Source: an uncultured Collinsella sp. (GTDB lineage Bacteria > Actinomycetota > Coriobacteriia > Coriobacteriales > Coriobacteriaceae). From it: DNA of 64,000 nt. Where the stretch lies: contig CAKUOD010000012.1 of NCBI GenBank assembly GCA_934668695.1, positions 1 through 64,000 of the forward strand, read 5' to 3'. Positions 27,901 to 35,679 of the stretch are shown here, piece by piece. Position numbers and translations under genes: made by a program. The notes under the pieces were generated by a model, which did not search any database, had not been told where the DNA came from, and saw only the letters and a list, made by a program, of their open reading frames with translations. Numbering within the stretch: position 1 is the stretch's first letter; each line of letters starts with the position of its first letter.

Positions 27901-28197
27901 GATATTGCCGAGGCCGATCGCGAATCGCTGCTCAAGACGTGGTCTCGTCAGATGGTGGGGGTTGCCACGGATGACGAGGAGGCCGACTACGTCGTGAGCA
28001 AGTGGTTCGGCAATGTCAACATGGATACGTTTGAATCGCCGACGTTCGATGTGCTTAATAGGGCCGTAAATGAGCCGATCATGGGGTGTGAGAATCTCTT
28101 GCGCTCGCTGATGGGCATGGATGCCATTAGCGATATCAGCGAGCTTACCGCTCCCATCGATATCAATAAGTATCCGGATTATTGGATTGCCGAGTAG
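24922..28197 (+). CDS. C-terminal part of an interrupted BspA-like leucine-rich-repeat surface protein
   Basis: This frame of 1091 codons is in phase with the gene ending at 24912 and lacks any ribosome-binding site before its first possible start (TTG 24922). The body is rich in Asp, Tyr and Thr and contains several BspA/LRR_5-type repeats: near residues 455-500 (IGRNAFENCQNLQGVFFG), 655-735 (DRYAFRNSG and VSAFDGCTNLTSVSLH) and 925-965 (IASNAFSRCSNLTEIALC). These repeats form extracellular adhesion surfaces in many gut bacteria. It has no C-terminal sortase motif or membrane helix. The membrane anchor would be the N-terminal helix encoded upstream of the stop. Whether any product is made from this part alone is doubtful. 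Confidence 0.65.
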   Translation: MTVSVSLRLSQDAAWTTRTVTIQPSQSCLFVVGEPDSSGQRDVIWNTLSSKANLLSVNTQEAFMKQAGHVDSDGYLNALLQGWREDETSVPYFYTLTPGRHVVIPGDVVPIDSAYKVRFQGYSLDGSYRLDNDATSSNNSRLQTLVDVDESAVSVDGDVETLRVPQGVQAVDAYTDSRQREGFTWQVNNLELPSSTLYVNVNAGFQVLDAYHVASDNPVYAATDDGILTSQDGQEYLGIPYNTRELNVPAGVTNVVVPDRNKLDRIVLHASKEGELPQIDVSELRDCTLVVDDGVLLDFITAHASELDDAYSVYLASASNPKVQFMYSQGLVYSLDSQMESDLYCVLDTGSNIALVQISNTIMKGAFAGNTSVDTLVLMPWFGDKVTLEDGSLAGGSVQTIVCATDEQVAYVEQHKAAAGAPDARVIKVGLSREGYLYYDNDGETILLSAAGDEDGNLPATFDGTLHTDDGKQLKVDAIAPYAFSGDAELMFVNLGEHTSEIGRNAFENCQNLQGVFFGTSDSIEVGADAFKGCTGLGFVASRAKRASFATTENPNSAGCTWYAPDGELQGYDSRFVTIDGISDFGCDAPSDDAVLLYGYLDDDAEGKPSILLGAPSVLNGTIGLLPSTTEIFGGYSLSGAKDLPGAFEGTGGVWDIDWTSAPHLAYIDRYAFRNSGIAGDLNIDLPDNDIHVGVSAFDGCTNLTSVSLHAATMEINDQAFTNCPRLTSASFVADTKGDYDAATGMGSRNYLASSVFGNDANFNNLTVGAGIATLGYPSPGVGFFFDGATDAEEEAGRVHLSVPRGMEQDYLNAWVYGFVGYDDYDTYFEEVYWNMYLDFYMGTGPEPTVEAIEAQMAANLLEPENRLRTMMGLPLVESSTVIPAGGDAPESDEWKIEDNGDGTATLVSAPSDVERADLASVLTGPTVIASNAFSRCSNLTEIALCDKVIGIQSGAFMGCSGVTVTLPSGCPLPELLGGTESMPFSFGGSVVLDIAEADRESLLKTWSRQMVGVATDDEEADYVVSKWFGNVNMDTFESPTFDVLNRAVNEPIMGCENLLRSLMGMDAISDISELTAPIDINKYPDYWIAE

Positions 28198-28202
28198 ATA
28201 GC

Positions 28203-28931
28203 TTATAAGGTAAGGCGGCCCCAGTCGATGGGGCTGCTGCCGTTTTGCCCGAGCAGTTCATTGGCAGTGGAGAAGGGGCGCGACCCCATAAAAGCGGGGA
28301 GCTCCGCCGTGGCCCGGTTGGCCGAAAGCGGCGAGGGGTGTGTGGACGCCAGACAGAACTTGCCGGTCGCCTCGCCCGTGCCGGTTGCGGCGAGCTTGCC
28401 TTCGACCATCTGCTGGGCAAAGCGTCCCCACGCTAAAAAGACTACCGGTTGGGGCAGCTGGCAGCAGCGCTCGATGACGTAGTCGGTCAGCGTGCTCCAG
28501 CCTAGCTTGGCGTGCGAATTGGCGGCATGCTCACGCACGGTGAGCGTGGTGTTGAGGAGCAGGGCGCCCTGTTGCGCCCAGGGGGTTAGGTCTCCCGTGG
28601 CGGGGATGGGGTAGTCCAGATCGGCATTGAGTTCCTTGTAGATGTTGCGCAGGCTCGGCGGCAATTTGGTTTGCGTCGCGGGGACCGAGAACGACAGCCC
28701 CATGGCCTGGTTGGGTCCGTGATAGGGGTCTTGACCCAAGATGACAACCTTGACCTGGTCGGCCGGCGTGTAGGCGAGGGCATTGAGGATGTCGTCTTGT
28801 GCCGGGTAGATGGTCTGCTCGGCACGTAAAAGGGCGATGCGCTCGAGCAGCTGGTTCGTGGTGTCACGTACCGGCTGCGGCGCATCGCCCAACCAAGTTG
28901 CTACGTTGCGGTCGCGGGTTGCGGTGTCCAT
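28203..28931 (-). CDS. ung: Uracil-DNA glycosylase, family 1
   Basis: The 242-residue protein has the water-activating loop VVILGQDPYHGPNQAMGLSF (the catalytic Asp near residue 65), a PPSLRNIYKEL motif, the uracil-binding LLLNTTLTV segment and the DNA-intercalation loop HPSPLSANR near the C terminus. Family 1 enzymes remove uracil from DNA to start base excision repair. AAAGGAG precedes the ATG. On the minus strand TACAAT at 28967-28972 is a likely -10 element. The gene ends 5 bp from the convergent surface-protein gene, with no terminator between them. Confidence 0.95.
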   Translation of the reverse strand: MDTATRDRNVATWLGDAPQPVRDTTNQLLERIALLRAEQTIYPAQDDILNALAYTPADQVKVVILGQDPYHGPNQAMGLSFSVPATQTKLPPSLRNIYKELNADLDYPIPATGDLTPWAQQGALLLNTTLTVREHAANSHAKLGWSTLTDYVIERCCQLPQPVVFLAWGRFAQQMVEGKLAATGTGEATGKFCLASTHPSPLSANRATAELPAFMGSRPFSTANELLGQNGSSPIDWGRLTL

Positions 28932-29019
28932 GGGGCTCCTTTATGGCAGATGCTGTGTTGGCATCTATTGTAAAGGCGTACCGGAGACCTTTATGCCGCG
29001 GCTGTATGAAGAGTGAGGT

Positions 29020-29922
29020 CTACGAGACGTGCTCGGGCGTTCCGGCCATGCGAGCATGGCTGCGGGCGCGAAGGCGCGGAAGCTCGACGGTTGCCACCAT
29101 GACGCCGGAGAGGATGAGAGCAGCGCCAAAGAAGGCGATGGGGCTCAGGACCTCGCCAACTAGGAAGAACGAGAAGACGGCAGAGCAGACCGGCTCGAGT
29201 GAGAAAGCGAAGCCGGTGGTCTCGGCAGGTACGTGGGGCTGCACGAGCGTTTGGGTGATAAAGCCATAGGCAGAGCAGATGAGTGCGAGTGCGACGACAA
29301 CCGCGACCTCGCCCGGCGTGCCGGGAAGCGTAAAGCCGCCAAAGGTGCACGCGGCGATGCCCGAGAACAGACCGCCAAAGCCCAGCTGCCAAACACCCAG
29401 GGCCAGTGGGTCGACTTCTTCGACAAAGCGCTTGGCTACGATAATGTGGCTGGCATAGATAAAGGCAGAGAGCAACATGATAATCGCGCCGGGGTTCAGG
29501 CTGGTAAAGTCGGCGCCCGAGAGCAGCAGCATGCCGCAGGTGACGATGGCGGTACCGACGAGCACTTTGCGCTCCGGGGCGCGACGTAGCAGGGCGGCGT
29601 TGGCAAACGGCACGATCACGACCGTCAGGCTCTGCAAAAAGCCGGCGGTGGAGGCAGACGTGAGGCTGGAGCCCAGGCACATGCAGGTGAGCTCGGTTGC
29701 CATGATGGCACCGATAATGGCGGCGCGGACCATTACGTCACGGTTGATACGGAAAGCGTGCTTGTGGAAAAGCAGCAGGCAGGCCGCGAAGGCGATGAGG
29801 CAGCGCAACGCGACGATGCTCGTGGCGTTCATGCTGTCCATGCCAATCTTCATGAGGGGATACGAAAAGCCCCATGCGACGGGAACGGAAAATGAGAGCG
29901 CGATTGCTTTTTTGCGATCCAT
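29020..29922 (-). CDS. EamA/DMT-family transporter
   Basis: The 300-residue protein has ten transmembrane helices in two EamA halves (about residues 8-140 and 150-285), with an N-terminal signature VAWGFSYPLMKIGMDSM and a second-half FSLEPVCSAVFSFFLVGEVL. It is a different subgroup from the EamA protein at 10790-11665. The substrate is unknown. AAAGGAG lies just before the ATG. It is transcribed divergently from a LysR-type regulator at 30081, which is the usual sign that the regulator controls the exporter. Confidence 0.87.
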   Translation of the reverse strand: MDRKKAIALSFSVPVAWGFSYPLMKIGMDSMNATSIVALRCLIAFAACLLLFHKHAFRINRDVMVRAAIIGAIMATELTCMCLGSSLTSASTAGFLQSLTVVIVPFANAALLRRAPERKVLVGTAIVTCGMLLLSGADFTSLNPGAIIMLLSAFIYASHIIVAKRFVEEVDPLALGVWQLGFGGLFSGIAACTFGGFTLPGTPGEVAVVVALALICSAYGFITQTLVQPHVPAETTGFAFSLEPVCSAVFSFFLVGEVLSPIAFFGAALILSGVMVATVELPRLRARSHARMAGTPEHVS

Positions 29923-30080
29923 GGGACTCCTTTTGTTACAGAACGGTTTCGCAAAAAGGATTCTGCTCCCAGATATGGATGTAGTAAAGCGAATGTATCT
30001 TACGTATGATTAAGCTAAGCTAAAGTAGGTGCGAAAAGCGCTGGCAAAACGTTTTATGGCTGCGTTCATATGGAGGCAAG

Positions 30081-30947
30081 ATGGCATCGCGGTATCAGAT
30101 TGTGTGTATGGTGGTCGATCGCGGCAGCCTGAAGGGCGCGGCCGATGAGCTGGGCTATACACAAAGTGCGGTGAGCCAGGCCGTCAAGGCGCTCGAGCGC
30201 GAGTTGGGCACCACGCTCATCGAGCGCGGCAAGCAGGGTGTTTCGCTTACGCGTGACGGCAAGCAGTACCTGCCGTATCTGCGCCAAATCGTGACGGCCG
30301 AGGCTGAGCTCGAGGGCAAGCGCCAGGAGTTGCTGGGCCTGTCCTCGACCGATATTCGCATTGCGACGTTTACCAACGTGAGCCGAACCATGCTGCCGCG
30401 TGTAATCCGTGACTTTGGAACGTTGCATCCGGGTGTGCGTTTTACCCTCAAGCAGGGCGATTACACGCGCAACGCTCAGTGGGTGCACGATGGCGTGGTT
30501 GACTTTTGCTTTACGGCGCGCGGATTTACCGCCGGGCTCGAGAAGCGCGTGGTCTATCACGACGAGTTGGTGGCACTGCTGCCGGCCGCGCATCCGCTGG
30601 CGGCAAAGGAAAAGGTAACGCTCGCCGACCTGGCGTCCGAACCGTTTGTGCTGTTGGACGAGGGCGAGCAGAGCCTGGTGCTCGACGCATTCGCGGCACA
30701 TGGGCTGTCGCCGCACGTGACGAGCGAGGTGACCGACGACTACACCATCATGGCGATGGTGGAGGAGGGCCTAGGCGTGAGTATGCTCTACCGCCGTACC
30801 GTCGAGGGCGTGAGGGCCGATATTCGCGTGCGCCCTATCGTACATGCTCCCTCGCGCGACGTGGTGGCAGCTTGGCGCAGCTGGGACACCATGCCTATCG
30901 CCACGAGGCGTTTTATCGACTATATGAGCTCGCATATTGTCAATTAA
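30081..30947 (+). CDS. LysR-type transcriptional regulator
   Basis: The 288-residue protein has an N-terminal winged helix (about residues 2-60, with GYTQSAVSQAVKALERELG) and a LysR substrate-binding domain (about 85-285). GGAGG lies 5 nt before the ATG. The 158-bp divergent intergenic region with the EamA exporter contains TTACGTATGATTAAGC and a nearby TAAGCTAAGCTAA repeat, which could include its T-N11-A binding sites. The likely role is control of the exporter in response to a small ligand; the ligand is unknown. Confidence 0.87.
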   Translation: MASRYQIVCMVVDRGSLKGAADELGYTQSAVSQAVKALERELGTTLIERGKQGVSLTRDGKQYLPYLRQIVTAEAELEGKRQELLGLSSTDIRIATFTNVSRTMLPRVIRDFGTLHPGVRFTLKQGDYTRNAQWVHDGVVDFCFTARGFTAGLEKRVVYHDELVALLPAAHPLAAKEKVTLADLASEPFVLLDEGEQSLVLDAFAAHGLSPHVTSEVTDDYTIMAMVEEGLGVSMLYRRTVEGVRADIRVRPIVHAPSRDVVAAWRSWDTMPIATRRFIDYMSSHIVN

Positions 30948-30974
30948 TGACTGGCGTGACGTTGAGTGCGGTGT

Positions 30975-32357
30975 TTAGCGGGCAGTCGCTTTGATTTGGG
31001 CGGCGCGATAGGTGCGTGCCGGGTGGCAGAGCAATACCGCCACGACCATAAAGAATGCCGTGGTGCCCAGACTGATGGGGTAGACCATCATGATGTTCGC
31101 AAAGGTGCGGAAGTGCGGGAACACGCAGAATACCCAATAGAAGCGAATACCGCAAACGCAGATCATGGTGATGAGGGCGGGCATAAGCGAGATGCCAAAG
31201 CCGCGTAGGTAACCGGACATGTTTTCGTAGAACATGCTAAAGGCATAGGCAGGGAAGATCGAGCACACGCGGATATAGCCGATCGAGACGATGTTGGGGT
31301 CGCTGTTAAAGAGCGATAGGATCTCGCGCCCCAGACCGACGATGATGACGATGGTGGTGAGCGCAACGATGCCGCCTTCGACCAGGCAGACCTTGAGCGT
31401 CTTGGTGCAGCGGTCGATTTGGCGGGCACCGTGGTTTTGTCCCACAAAGGTGGTGCAAGCCTGGCTAAAGCTGTTGAGCAGGTTGTAGCACACGTACTCC
31501 AAGCTCATGGCGGCGCTCGATGCCGCCATGACCTCGGTGCCCAAGCTGTTGATGGCGGACTGGATGATGATGTTGGCGACGGCAAAGACGGCGCTTTGGA
31601 TGCCGGCGGGCAGGCCGATCTTGACGATGCGCTTGAGGGCGACGGGGTCTAAGCCTAAGTCGCGTGGGGTGACGCGGACGACGGAGTCGGTCTTGAGCAG
31701 GCGGATAAAAAGCGTAGCGGCGCTGACGGTGTAGGCGATGGCGGTGGCGATGGCGACGCCCGCGACGCCCCAGTGGAGTACAGGGACAAAGATGAGGTCC
31801 AGGCCAATGTTGAGGACGGTGGATACGGCAAGCGCCTGCAGCGGCATGCGGGTGATGCCGACGGAGCGGAAGATCGCGGCCTCAAAGTTGTAGAGCAAGA
31901 TCGAGGGCATGCTGAGCAGAAAGACGCGCAGGTAGAGCGAAGCGAGCGGCATGGTTTCGGCGGGAACGTTGAGCGCGGTGAGCATGGGCTCGGCAAAGAT
32001 CTCGCCCAGTGCGATGACGACAAAGCCCACGAGCGCCATTAAAATCGAGGTATGGACGGCGCGTTTGACCATGTTCTGATCGTTGCGGCCGATAGCGTTG
32101 GCGATGACCACGTTGGAGCCAAGCGACATGCCAATAAACAGATTGAGCATAAGACTGGTAAGCGGAACGTTGGAGCCGACCGCTGCCATGGCGAGGGTTC
32201 CCTGGTCGCCCGAGAAGTTACCGATGATGACCGTGGCGATGAGGTTCGACAGCTGCTCCAAGATGCTCGTGGCGGCCACGGGGAAGGCGAACAGGGGAAT
32301 ATTGCGCCATAGCGAGCCGGTGGTCATGTCAATGTGCTTAGATGCGGTGTCTGCCAT
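30975..32357 (-). CDS. MATE-family efflux transporter
   Basis: The 460-residue protein has twelve predicted transmembrane helices in two related halves, the layout of MATE (DinF/NorM-like) multidrug exporters. The first half begins LWRNIPLFAFPVAATSILEQL, and the second half begins at about residue 240 with IVKIGLPAGIQSAVFAVANI. MATE proteins export cationic drugs or metabolites using Na+ or H+ gradients; the substrate cannot be assigned. Its stop faces the LysR gene's stop 27 bp away. A GAGAG sequence precedes the ATG. Confidence 0.9.
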   Translation of the reverse strand: MADTASKHIDMTTGSLWRNIPLFAFPVAATSILEQLSNLIATVIIGNFSGDQGTLAMAAVGSNVPLTSLMLNLFIGMSLGSNVVIANAIGRNDQNMVKRAVHTSILMALVGFVVIALGEIFAEPMLTALNVPAETMPLASLYLRVFLLSMPSILLYNFEAAIFRSVGITRMPLQALAVSTVLNIGLDLIFVPVLHWGVAGVAIATAIAYTVSAATLFIRLLKTDSVVRVTPRDLGLDPVALKRIVKIGLPAGIQSAVFAVANIIIQSAINSLGTEVMAASSAAMSLEYVCYNLLNSFSQACTTFVGQNHGARQIDRCTKTLKVCLVEGGIVALTTIVIIVGLGREILSLFNSDPNIVSIGYIRVCSIFPAYAFSMFYENMSGYLRGFGISLMPALITMICVCGIRFYWVFCVFPHFRTFANIMMVYPISLGTTAFFMVVAVLLCHPARTYRAAQIKATAR

Positions 32358-32437
32358 ACGCTCTCAATCTCTAATATGCTCTTTCGTGCTTATTTGCGCA
32401 GACGATGATACTCCTAATGCAGCCAGCCGGCACTTAT

Positions 32438-32491
32438 AGTCGTTGGGGACGTTCTTAAACGACTAGTCATTCAAGAACGTCCCCAATGACT
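32438..32491. repeat. Palindromic intergenic repeat (GGGGACGTTC family)
   Basis: TTGGGGACGTTCTT (32443-32456) pairs perfectly with AAGAACGTCCCCAA (32473-32486). Allowing one mismatch, the arms extend to 18 bp. The loop contains the palindrome GACTAGTC. The left part matches 191-220. Confidence 0.8.
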
Positions 32492-32508
32492 AGGCGGGGA
32501 AGGCGTGC

Positions 32509-32514
32509 GACAAT
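32509..32514 (+). promoter_or_regulatory. -10 element GACAAT upstream of the RlmA gene
   Basis: GACAAT lies 35 bp before the ATG at 32550, in the same context as the elements at 7193 and 39797. Confidence 0.35.
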
Positions 32515-32549
32515 GGTGGGCGTTGTGTTGTTCGCGCTAAGGAGTTGCC

Positions 32550-33362
32550 ATGTTGTTGTGTCCCGTTTGCCATGAGCCGTTGGTGGACGACGAGCGCGGT
32601 GCTGCATGCGCGGGCGGACACCGGTTTGACCGTGCGCGCGAGGGCTATCTGTACCTACTGCGTTCGTCCAAGAGCGGTGACTCCATGGGTGATCCCAAGT
32701 CGCAGGCGCGCAGCCGTCGTGACTTTCTGAACCGCGGATACTATGCGCCGTTGCGCGATGCGATGGTTGAGCTGGTGCGCGAGCGGGTGCCTGGGCGTGC
32801 CGCGTCTACGGACACTCCTATGACCTTGCTCGATATTTGCTGCGGCGAGGGCTACTACACCAGTGCCATGGGCGCGGTTTCGGGCGTGGATGCTTACGGC
32901 TTTGACCTGGGTAAAGAGATGGTGCGCCTGGCCGCCAAGCGCGGCGATGCGACCTACTTCGTGGCCAACATGAAGGACATCCCCGTGCCTGATGGCGCCT
33001 TCGATATGGTGACCGAGCTCTTCGCTCCCTTTAACGAGCGCGAGTTTGCCCGCGTGCTGGCGCCCGAGGGTTCGCTCTATACCGTGGTGCCGGGTGCCCG
33101 TCATCTCTTTGGGCTCAAGGAGGTGCTCTACGACACGCCATATCTCAACGATGAAAAGCTGCCGAAGACTACCGAGCTCGAGTTGGTCGGAACGCAGCGG
33201 GTGTCTGCGAACATTACGCTTCAGACCCAGGCCGACATCGAGGCGGTGTTCCAGATGACGCCGTACTACTACCGCACGCGCCCCGCCGACAAAGAGCGTC
33301 TGGCAAATTTGGACACCCTTCAAACCGACATCGACTTCATCATCGCCGAGTACCGCCACTAA
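32550..33362 (+). CDS. rlmA: RlmA-like 23S rRNA (guanine-N1)-methyltransferase
   Basis: The 270-residue protein begins with the RlmA zinc finger (CPVC ... CAGGHRFDRAREGYLYLL). The conserved GDSMGDPKSQARSRRDFLNRGYY region follows, then a class I methyltransferase domain (LLDICCGEGYYTSA, about residues 93-106). RlmA enzymes methylate N1 of G745 or G748 in 23S rRNA hairpin 35. The Gram-positive G748 type can contribute to macrolide resistance, and the sequence alone does not separate the two. AAGGAG lies 6 nt before the ATG. A terminator follows. Confidence 0.9.
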   Translation: MLLCPVCHEPLVDDERGAACAGGHRFDRAREGYLYLLRSSKSGDSMGDPKSQARSRRDFLNRGYYAPLRDAMVELVRERVPGRAASTDTPMTLLDICCGEGYYTSAMGAVSGVDAYGFDLGKEMVRLAAKRGDATYFVANMKDIPVPDGAFDMVTELFAPFNEREFARVLAPEGSLYTVVPGARHLFGLKEVLYDTPYLNDEKLPKTTELELVGTQRVSANITLQTQADIEAVFQMTPYYYRTRPADKERLANLDTLQTDIDFIIAEYRH

Positions 33363-33373
33363 CCTACCAAAAA

Positions 33374-33405
33374 GGGGCAGGTTTATTTTGGCAGGTTTTA
33401 TCTGG
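33374..33405. repeat. Dispersed repeat related to the 59602-59701 palindromes
   Basis: The sequence GG(G)GCAGGTTTATTTTGGCAGG followed by TTTTATCTGG matches the reverse complement of about 59660-59690 with one mismatch over about 31 bp. It lies between the rlmA stop and its terminator. Confidence 0.65.
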
Positions 33406-33413
33406 ACAAACGT

Positions 33414-33452
33414 AAAGGGCCGACCGCGTTGCTGCGCGATCGGCCCTTTTTA
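33414..33452. terminator. Terminator between the convergent rlmA and small membrane protein genes
   Basis: AAAGGGCCGA and TCGGCCCTTT form the stem, with an inner CGCG pairing, and TTTTTATT follows on the plus strand. The minus strand has a shorter T run (TTTACG). Confidence 0.85.
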
Positions 33453-33497
33453 TTGGCGTATATATCAGAGTCGCTGAGCGATTGACACGGATGCGGC

Positions 33498-33902
33498 TTA
33501 GCTCAAACGGTCCATGCCCTCTTTCTTGACGCGGTTGGCGAGTACAAAGTAGATAATGCTGACAATCAGGCCGGTAAAATCGGGGATGCTTGAGCCGGTC
33601 CCACCCAAGAGGGGCAGGGAGAGGAGCAAACTGATGACCGAACATGCTAGGCAGACGATGGACCAGATCCAGACAACGCCAGCCTTGGCGGGATTATTTG
33701 CCGCGCGGATGCCAAAGACAGCGGTCACAATTTCGATGACGCCCAATACGATGACGACGACGCAAGAAACGATCATGGCACTCGTGATATCGCCTGCCGC
33801 GCTGCCTGCAAAGAGCGCTGTAGCACCCATGCCTGCGCTTAGAATGCCGACGACAAAGAAGAGGAACGATAGGATTTTGAGTAATTTACAGGCGTTGCTC
33901 AT
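33498..33902 (-). CDS. Small four-helix membrane protein (paralogue 1)
   Basis: The 134-residue protein has four predicted transmembrane helices (about residues 8-28, 45-66, 76-95 and 108-125) and ends in basic residues (VKKEGMDRLS). It is clearly paralogous to the gene at 35221-35619. Both begin MSN(A/N), share IRA(A/S)NNP(A/S)K, GVVW(I/V)W(S/A)IVCL and SLLLS, and end VLANRVKK or VFANRVKK. I do not recognise a function. The ATG at 33902 has AAAGGA upstream. It is divergent from a LysR gene, whose product may regulate it. Confidence 0.72.
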   Translation of the reverse strand: MSNACKLLKILSFLFFVVGILSAGMGATALFAGSAAGDITSAMIVSCVVVIVLGVIEIVTAVFGIRAANNPAKAGVVWIWSIVCLACSVISLLLSLPLLGGTGSSIPDFTGLIVSIIYFVLANRVKKEGMDRLS

Positions 33903-33973
33903 GGCTGGTCCTTTCGAAGTAGACATGGCGTATTTGATGCGCACGCATGACGCATGTCGCGAAGCATATTGTA

Positions 33974-34075
33974 ATTCAACAAGGCGCTGTGTACGTTCAT
34001 CCAATAGTTGAATGCTCCGCTCATGACAGGGATGGCACTTGCGCTGTGCTAGGTTTTTGTTTAACTGGATTAAAC
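33974..34075. promoter_or_regulatory. Candidate LysR operators in the divergent intergenic region
   Basis: ATTCAAC (33974-33980) and GTTGAAT (34007-34013) are inverted. Closer to the LysR start, GTTTAACTGGATTAAAC (34059-34075) is a perfect 6-bp inverted repeat with a 5-bp spacer. Both are in the position expected for autoregulatory LysR sites. Confidence 0.35.
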
Positions 34076-34095
34076 TGTGCATTTTTTAGGGGCGA

Positions 34096-35034
34096 ATGGT
34101 GAATATCAAGCAGGTCGGTTATTTTGTCGCCGTATTCGAGACGAAGAGTTTTACTGCTGCGGCGCACCAGCGCAACGTGACTGTTCAGGCCATTTCCAAG
34201 TCAATTAGCGAGCTCGAGCAGTTTTTTAACGTTCAGTTTTTTGAGCGTGGAAGTAGCGGTGTCAGGCCGACTCAGGCCGGCCGTAGCTTTTATGCCAAGG
34301 CTCGCCCCGCCGTCGAAGCATATCGCGAGGTTGAAAACTTTGACCCGTCTGGATGCGACCTGACCGTCTCGTCGGCCTCTGGTCCGCAAGCGATGCCGGA
34401 GCTCTCGATTGGCCTGTGCGCTCCCGCATTCGATAACGAGGATAAGCTATATAAGGGGCTATCTGCGCTTATCATGCGTGGTGTGCGCGTGCGGGTGAAG
34501 TTTTGCACTGTGCATCCCGGGGTTGCCCAGCAGGAGCTCGAGCAGGGCGGCCTTGATGCCTTGCTTACGGTGGGTACATATGACAATACCAATGATGACT
34601 GCGAACAGCTGGGAACCCTGCCCACGGGTATTTTAGTCGCTGCCGACCATCCACTCGGCAAGAGGCCCTTTGTGACTGTGGCTGATCTGAGCTCCTATCC
34701 GGTGGGACAGTCGACTGCGTTCGATAGCTTTAACAACTCGATTTTTTGGCAGTACAAAAGCCATGATGTCCTAGGTGAGACGCGCGTTATCGATGGCCCC
34801 GCTCAAGTTGGGGCGTTTTTGACGGCCGAGCGCGGCTATTTCTTAAATGCCATTCTTCCCGTTCCCGGTCAGGTCGCAAGTGGGTTTGAGATTGTTCCCA
34901 TTGTGGGCGAAGGGGCCCTGACGGTTCCGGTGTGCTTGGTTTCCCTTAAAGATGAGAAGTCTCAAGCTTATCACGTCGTAGAGAACTACTTGATTCGCAT
35001 GGTGGGCTGTACCAACGGGTCTGCTGCTCGCTAA
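34096..35034 (+). CDS. LysR-type transcriptional regulator
   Basis: The 312-residue protein has the LysR winged helix at residues 1-60 (FVAVFETKSFTAAAHQRNVTVQAISKSI) and a periplasmic-binding-protein-like effector domain at about 90-300. The start is ATG 34096, with a GTG directly after it. It lies between two paralogous small membrane protein genes: divergent from one (33498-33902) and convergent with the other (35221-35619). The placement suggests that it controls the divergent paralogue, perhaps both. The effector is unknown. Confidence 0.87.
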   Translation: MVNIKQVGYFVAVFETKSFTAAAHQRNVTVQAISKSISELEQFFNVQFFERGSSGVRPTQAGRSFYAKARPAVEAYREVENFDPSGCDLTVSSASGPQAMPELSIGLCAPAFDNEDKLYKGLSALIMRGVRVRVKFCTVHPGVAQQELEQGGLDALLTVGTYDNTNDDCEQLGTLPTGILVAADHPLGKRPFVTVADLSSYPVGQSTAFDSFNNSIFWQYKSHDVLGETRVIDGPAQVGAFLTAERGYFLNAILPVPGQVASGFEIVPIVGEGALTVPVCLVSLKDEKSQAYHVVENYLIRMVGCTNGSAAR

Positions 35035-35141
35035 CACATCCGTTGATGCGCTTGCCGCTGCCGGCTCGGTTGTCTGGCATTATGCTGTCGATTGCACCGT
35101 GCCGTGGCAATCGAATGAATGCAAAGACTATCCACAGCAAA

Positions 35142-35188
35142 CCGCCCTCCGTTTCTTGTCTGCTCGAGAAACGGAGGGCGGCTTTCAT
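35142..35188. terminator. Bidirectional terminator after the LysR gene
   Basis: CCGCCCTCCGTTTCT pairs with AGAAACGGAGGGCGG around a 10-nt loop. CTTTCAT follows on the plus strand and TTTGCTG on the minus strand. Confidence 0.8.
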
Positions 35189-35220
35189 ATACGGCGCTCT
35201 GTGCAGGCAGGTCAGATACC

Positions 35221-35619
35221 CTAGCTCAGGCGCTCCTGGCTTTCCTTTTTAACGCGGTTGGCGAAAACGAAGTACACGGCACTTACGACCACGGCGGTGA
35301 CATCGGTGGCGCTGGTGCCGACTCCGCCCAAGAAGGGCTCGGAAAGCAGCAGGCTCACAACGGCGCATACCAGGCAAACGATAGCCCAGACCCAAACGAC
35401 ACCAATCTTGCTGGGGTTATTTGAGGCGCGGATGCCCAATACGGCGGCGATGATTTCGATGACGCCCATCACGATGACGACAACGCTGTAAACCGAGAGA
35501 TCGCCGCTGGCGTCGCCCGAAGCCGCAGTGAGTGCCAGCGCGCCCGCGGCGATGCTAAAAATACCTCCCAATAGATAGATGATGGACATGACCTTTAGGA
35601 CTTTACGGTTGTTGCTCAT
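35221..35619 (-). CDS. Small four-helix membrane protein (paralogue 2)
   Basis: The 132-residue protein has four transmembrane helices and is the paralogue of 33498-33902 described there. The C-terminal half is most conserved, including the loop IRASNNPSKIGVVWVW between helices 2 and 3. Function is not recognised. AAAGGA lies upstream of the ATG at 35619. It follows the MscS-type channel gene on the same strand by about 60 bp, so it may be read from the same transcript. Its own promoter was not identified. Confidence 0.7.
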   Translation of the reverse strand: MSNNRKVLKVMSIIYLLGGIFSIAAGALALTAASGDASGDLSVYSVVVIVMGVIEIIAAVLGIRASNNPSKIGVVWVWAIVCLVCAVVSLLLSEPFLGGVGTSATDVTAVVVSAVYFVFANRVKKESQERLS

Positions 35620-35679
35620 GTTCAGTTCCTTTCCTTTGAGCCTTAATGGCACCGTGCGGGTGTTGCCCGGTGCCATGAA

